From: Methanosarcina sp.
Lineage (GTDB): Archaea; Halobacteriota; Methanosarcinia; Methanosarcinales; Methanosarcinaceae
Assembly (NCBI GenBank): GCA_017883485.1
Contig: JADGNM010000108.1
Span: forward strand, 1-7,827
DNA: 7,827 nucleotides
Direction: 5' to 3'
The position numbers and the translations under genes were made by a program. Of the stretch, positions 5,311-7,827 are shown in pieces; the first letter of the stretch is position 1; each line of letters begins with the position of its first letter. The notes under the pieces are model-generated. The model was given only the letters and a program-made list of their open reading frames with translations. It searched no databases and was not told the DNA's origin.

Positions 5311-5342
5311 GCAGAGCCGCAACTCTGCCGAGCGAAACTCGG
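5311..5342 (+). promoter_or_regulatory. Adjacent hairpins just upstream of the moeA start
   Basis: GCAGAG (5311-5316) pairs with CTCTGC (5323-5328), and CCGAG (5328-5332) with CTCGG (5338-5342), the stems sharing only C5328. The second ends 7 nt before the ATG at 5350, over the place where a ribosome binding site would be; the only purine-rich sequence there is GGGG at 5341-5344. Folding of the mRNA could therefore limit moeA translation. The known Mo-cofactor riboswitch is bacterial and its fold is not recognised here. Confidence 0.4.
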
Positions 5343-5349
5343 GGTTCTT

Positions 5350-7278
5350 ATGAAGCGCAAAGAATTTCGGAAACTTATCTCTGTGGATAAGGCAAGGGAA
5401 ATAATAAACAACCTGCAGGTTCTTCCAGGAAATGAAAGCCCGGCTCTTGAAAACGCTTGCGGTAAAATCCTCGCAGAGGACATCGTTGCCGGAATTAATG
5501 TCCCCCCATTTCCAAGGGCTGTAATGGACGGCTATGCTGTCCGGGCAGAGGATACGTATTCAAGCAGTGAAAACGAGCCGGTAAGACTCAGGATGCTCGG
5601 GAACATTACCGCAGGTTCGGGCTCGAAATTCATGGTTTCGGCAGGAGAAGCTGTTGAAATCGCCACTGGAGCACCTATCCCTGAGGGAGCCGATTCTGTG
5701 GTTATGGTTGAATACAGCTCGGAAGAAGACGGAACCGTGCTGATTTACAGACCTGTAACCGTAGGGGAAAATATCATGAAAGCAGGTTCTGATATCCTGA
5801 AAGGGGAACGTGTGCTCAGGATAGGAAGGAAACTCGGAACCAGGGAAATCGGAGTTCTCGCTTCGGTTGGGAAAAAAGAAGTTCCTGTCCGCAAGCTGCA
5901 GATAGGGATAATCTCAACAGGAGACGAACTAGTGCAGCCCGGAGAAACGCTGGACGCCGGACAGGTATACGATGTCAATTCCTACACACTATATGCCGGA
6001 ATTAAGGAACTCGGAGCTTTCCCCCTGCTTTACGGAATTGTAAAAGACAACGAGGCTGTCATGAGAAAGGCGCTTGAAACCGCAGCTTCGGAATGTGCTC
6101 TGATCCTGGCATCCGGCAGTACGTCATCCGGAGCAGGGGATATAATGTACCAGCTGATAGATGAGATGGGAGAAACCCTTGCCCACGGGATTAACATAAA
6201 ACCTGGAAAACCCGTTGTCATTGGCGTAATAAAAGATGTCCCTATTATAGGGCTGCCTGGAAATCCCACATCTGCACTGATGATTTTTAACGAATTCGTA
6301 GTTCCACTTGTCAGGAAAGCCCTTGGAGCCGATTCGGAACTTAAAAAAGTCGAAAAAGGAACTATGGGCACTGAGTTCCGTTCTGAAGGGAGACAACAGC
6401 TTCTTCCAGTAGGCCTGATCCGGGGGAGAGTGTATCCTGCAGATAAGGGCTCAGGCGCGATAACATCTCTTTCCGGAGCAGATGGCTTTGTCGAAATTCC
6501 TTCCAGTACTGAATTTATTGAGGCAGGGACACCCGTGAATGTGACCCTTTTCGGAGAAGTTGAAAAGCCGGACCTGCTGATAACAGGCGGCTTCTGCCCG
6601 GGTATAGACCTGCTTGAAGACCTTAGCAAACTTCGCTTCAGGACCCTCTACACCGGCTCAAGCGGGGGTTTCAGTGCAATTGCCGCAAATACGGCAGATA
6701 TTGCAGGTGTGAATATGCCCTCCGGATATTCCGGTGGACAGACAGGCATGGTGTACAATATCCCGACAATCGAGAGGATGGGGCTTTTGGGTATTGCACT
6801 TGTCAAAGGATATAGAAGGGATGTGGGGCTTATTGTCAGGCAAAACAGCACGATTTCGGGACTTTCGGACCTTTCGGGAAATCGCCTGATAAACCGAAAC
6901 CTCGGTTCAGGCACAAGAGCTCTTCTTGACATGAAAATTGCAGATCTTGCAACTGAAAAAGGAATTAACAAAAAGGAATTTACGGACTCGATCCCTGGAT
7001 ATTCCTCAGGAGCAAAATCCGAGGTTGCAATCTGCGAAGCGGTTATCTCAGGAAAAGCCGATGCAGGAGTAGGAATAAGAAACTGTGCCGACAAGAACAA
7101 CCTGAAATTCATAAAATTTGCAGAAGAAGAGTATGATTTCCTGATTAGAAACGAAGTGCTGGACACTAAGGAGGTAAAGAGGTTTATGGAAACCTTAAAC
7201 TCAAAAGAATTCGCTTCAAAGCTCCCGAGAGGGCTAAAGGTCTATGAGGGAACAGGAGAAATAATTTTCTTTGAGTAA
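5350..7278 (+). CDS. moeA: MoeA molybdopterin molybdenumtransferase fused to a C-terminal periplasmic-binding-like domain
   Basis: This 642-residue cytosolic protein inserts molybdate or tungstate into adenylated molybdopterin, the last step of Mo/W cofactor synthesis. In methanogens the product serves formylmethanofuran dehydrogenase and formate dehydrogenase. Order of parts: MoeA N-terminal domains at about 8-175, with the signature PPFPRAVMDGYAVRAED (52-68) and ATGAPIPEGAD (105-115); MoCF-type catalytic domain at about 183-325 with ISTGDEL (188-194), SGSTSSGAGD (255-264), IKPGKP (283-288) and GLPGNPTSAL (301-310); MoeA C-terminal barrel to about 402; then a PBP-like domain (PF12727-type) from about 407, with GSSGGFSAIAA (436-446), GYRRDVGLIVRQ (487-498), NLGSGTRALLD (517-527) and ADAGVGIR (570-577). 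That domain resembles ModA/LysR ligand domains and may bind the oxyanion; this is inference. I chose ATG 5350 because MoeA homology begins within a few residues; the in-frame GTG at 5221 would add 43 repeat-derived residues. All catalytic motifs are present, so it should be active. It stands alone here. Confidence 0.94.
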   Translation: MKRKEFRKLISVDKAREIINNLQVLPGNESPALENACGKILAEDIVAGINVPPFPRAVMDGYAVRAEDTYSSSENEPVRLRMLGNITAGSGSKFMVSAGEAVEIATGAPIPEGADSVVMVEYSSEEDGTVLIYRPVTVGENIMKAGSDILKGERVLRIGRKLGTREIGVLASVGKKEVPVRKLQIGIISTGDELVQPGETLDAGQVYDVNSYTLYAGIKELGAFPLLYGIVKDNEAVMRKALETAASECALILASGSTSSGAGDIMYQLIDEMGETLAHGINIKPGKPVVIGVIKDVPIIGLPGNPTSALMIFNEFVVPLVRKALGADSELKKVEKGTMGTEFRSEGRQQLLPVGLIRGRVYPADKGSGAITSLSGADGFVEIPSSTEFIEAGTPVNVTLFGEVEKPDLLITGGFCPGIDLLEDLSKLRFRTLYTGSSGGFSAIAANTADIAGVNMPSGYSGGQTGMVYNIPTIERMGLLGIALVKGYRRDVGLIVRQNSTISGLSDLSGNRLINRNLGSGTRALLDMKIADLATEKGINKKEFTDSIPGYSSGAKSEVAICEAVISGKADAGVGIRNCADKNNLKFIKFAEEEYDFLIRNEVLDTKEVKRFMETLNSKEFASKLPRGLKVYEGTGEIIFFE

Positions 7279-7301
7279 AGCTTCCTTTACGAGATATTTT
7301 T
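7275..7301 (+). terminator. Hairpin plus T-run at the moeA stop codon
   Basis: GTAAAG (7275-7280, including the TAA stop) pairs exactly with CTTTAC (7285-7290) around CTTC, followed by GAGATA and a run of five T. It would end the moeA transcript before the convergent TPR gene. The stretch 7302-7421 between the two genes shows nothing else. Confidence 0.5.
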
Positions 7302-7421
7302 ACAGAGCAATCGGTACGCTATCCGTTATTTGGTTTGAAATGAGAAATCAGATAAAAAAGAATACGAATAATCATTCCTTAAATCCTTCAAGTTCCTTCA
7401 ATTTCCACTCGCAAAAGTTAA

Positions 7422-7827
7422 TTATCTTGGATCTTCAATCAACTTCCCAATAGCAAGTGATTCCTTCAAAAACTCAATTGCTTTTTTAGTCTCACCCAGA
7501 TCACGGTATGCTGACCCCAAAACCATAAAACGATATCCTTCGCTGCGTCTATCACCTATTTCTCTTGCAATTTTTAATCCCTGCTCACAATATTCAATTG
7601 CTTTTTTCGTCTTGCCCAGTTTAATGTATTCACCCCCCAGATTGCCAAGGCAGATACCTTCTCTGCGCCTGTCCCCAATTTTTCTTGAAATTTTCAGAAC
7701 CTGTTCATGATATTCTATTGCCTTCCTCGGATCGCCCAGATTACTATATGCATTCCCCAGATAGTCAAGAACTACACCTTCTCCGTACCTGTCCTCAATT
7801 TCTTTTGAAATTTTCAGTGCCTGTTCA
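7422..7827 (-). CDS. TPR-repeat protein, C-terminal part (5' end outside the window)
   Basis: The minus strand is open from the window edge to the TAA at 7422-7424, giving the last 134 residues of a tetratricopeptide-repeat protein. Three successive units have a 40-residue period; the consensus is GDRxxEGxxLGNLGxAYxxLG followed by x-x-KKAIEYxEQxLKIARxI, the pattern of kinesin-light-chain-like TPRs. The last unit ends with SLAIGKLIEDPR. TPR arrays bind other proteins; large families of these 40-residue-repeat proteins occur in Methanosarcina, and their partners are unknown. There is no transmembrane segment in the visible part. Whatever effector or further repeats lie at the N terminus cannot be seen. 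It converges on moeA with about 140 bp between the stop codons. Confidence 0.88.
   Translation of the reverse strand, partial: EQALKISKEIEDRYGEGVVLDYLGNAYSNLGDPRKAIEYHEQVLKISRKIGDRRREGICLGNLGGEYIKLGKTKKAIEYCEQGLKIAREIGDRRSEGYRFMVLGSAYRDLGETKKAIEFLKESLAIGKLIEDPR

Noticed and set aside
5311..5342. Mo-cofactor riboswitch ahead of moeA
   Set aside because: The known motif is bacterial and larger, with a multi-stem core; here there are only two short simple hairpins.
5221..5349. GTG at 5221 as moeA start
   Set aside because: The extension is translated short-repeat and hairpin DNA with no MoeA-family similarity; ATG 5350 begins the recognised N-terminal domain.
5050..5483. Overlapping open frames on both strands before moeA
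   Set aside because: They cover the repeat/hairpin leader and the start of moeA, and show compositionally odd sequence without any family motif.
5745..7166. Long minus-strand open frames across moeA (for example 199 and 172 codons)
   Set aside because: They are antisense shadows of a clearly conserved gene; Ser/Pro/Ile-rich with no recognisable domain.
7271..7453. 60-codon plus-strand open frame after moeA
   Set aside because: It starts in the terminator hairpin and runs antisense into the TPR gene; no ribosome binding site and no familiar motif.

Overview
The window looks like Methanosarcina or a close relative. The support is a TFB/TBP-style AT-rich promoter landscape, a MoeA fused to a periplasmic-binding-like domain (a common archaeal arrangement), a tRNA-Arg(UCU) without encoded CCA, 40-residue TPR repeats of the type common in this genus, and long AT-rich spacers littered with gene remnants. 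The genus assignment is inference from gene style; no search was possible.

Layout from left to right: (1) 122-574, a decayed plus-strand metal/arsenical-type permease (PF03773-like) with three frame breaks. (2) 658-1473, an intact PspC-domain membrane protein whose long charged N-terminal part is built from internal duplications. (3) 1474-1994, a spacer with a perfect 10-bp hairpin and a minus-strand remnant of a histidine-kinase ATPase domain. (4) 1995-2069, minus-strand tRNA-Arg(UCU). (5) 2070-2448, an AT-rich spacer with a 19-bp tandem duplication and the ilvE promoter. (6) 2449-3327, intact branched-chain aminotransferase (ilvE), followed by a terminator-shaped hairpin. (7) 3405-4204, a foreign-looking island: an IS5-type transposase fragment abutting a complete minus-strand VOC (glyoxalase-fold) gene, preceded on that strand by a 117-bp element resembling an integron attC recombination site. 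(8) 4205-5349, mostly non-coding, holding a GNAT acetyltransferase pseudogene with five frame breaks and a GC-rich repeat/hairpin leader. (9) 5350-7278, intact moeA-PBP fusion with its own terminator-like hairpin. (10) 7422-7827, the C-terminal end of a minus-strand TPR protein that runs off the window.

The intact genes (PspC protein, IlvE, MoeA, tRNA) look like independent single-gene units, not one operon. The aminotransferase serves valine, leucine and isoleucine synthesis; MoeA inserts Mo or W into the pterin cofactor, which methanogens need for formylmethanofuran dehydrogenase. Between them lies accessory DNA in different stages of decay.

The most interesting signals are the attC-like element beside a VOC gene, which together look like a fragment of a bacterial integron gene cassette in an archaeal chromosome, and the pattern of damage in the permease and acetyltransferase pseudogenes: every frame break is explained by loss of one base, and the restored reading frames contain no other stop. 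No intact novel multi-gene defence or mobile system is visible.
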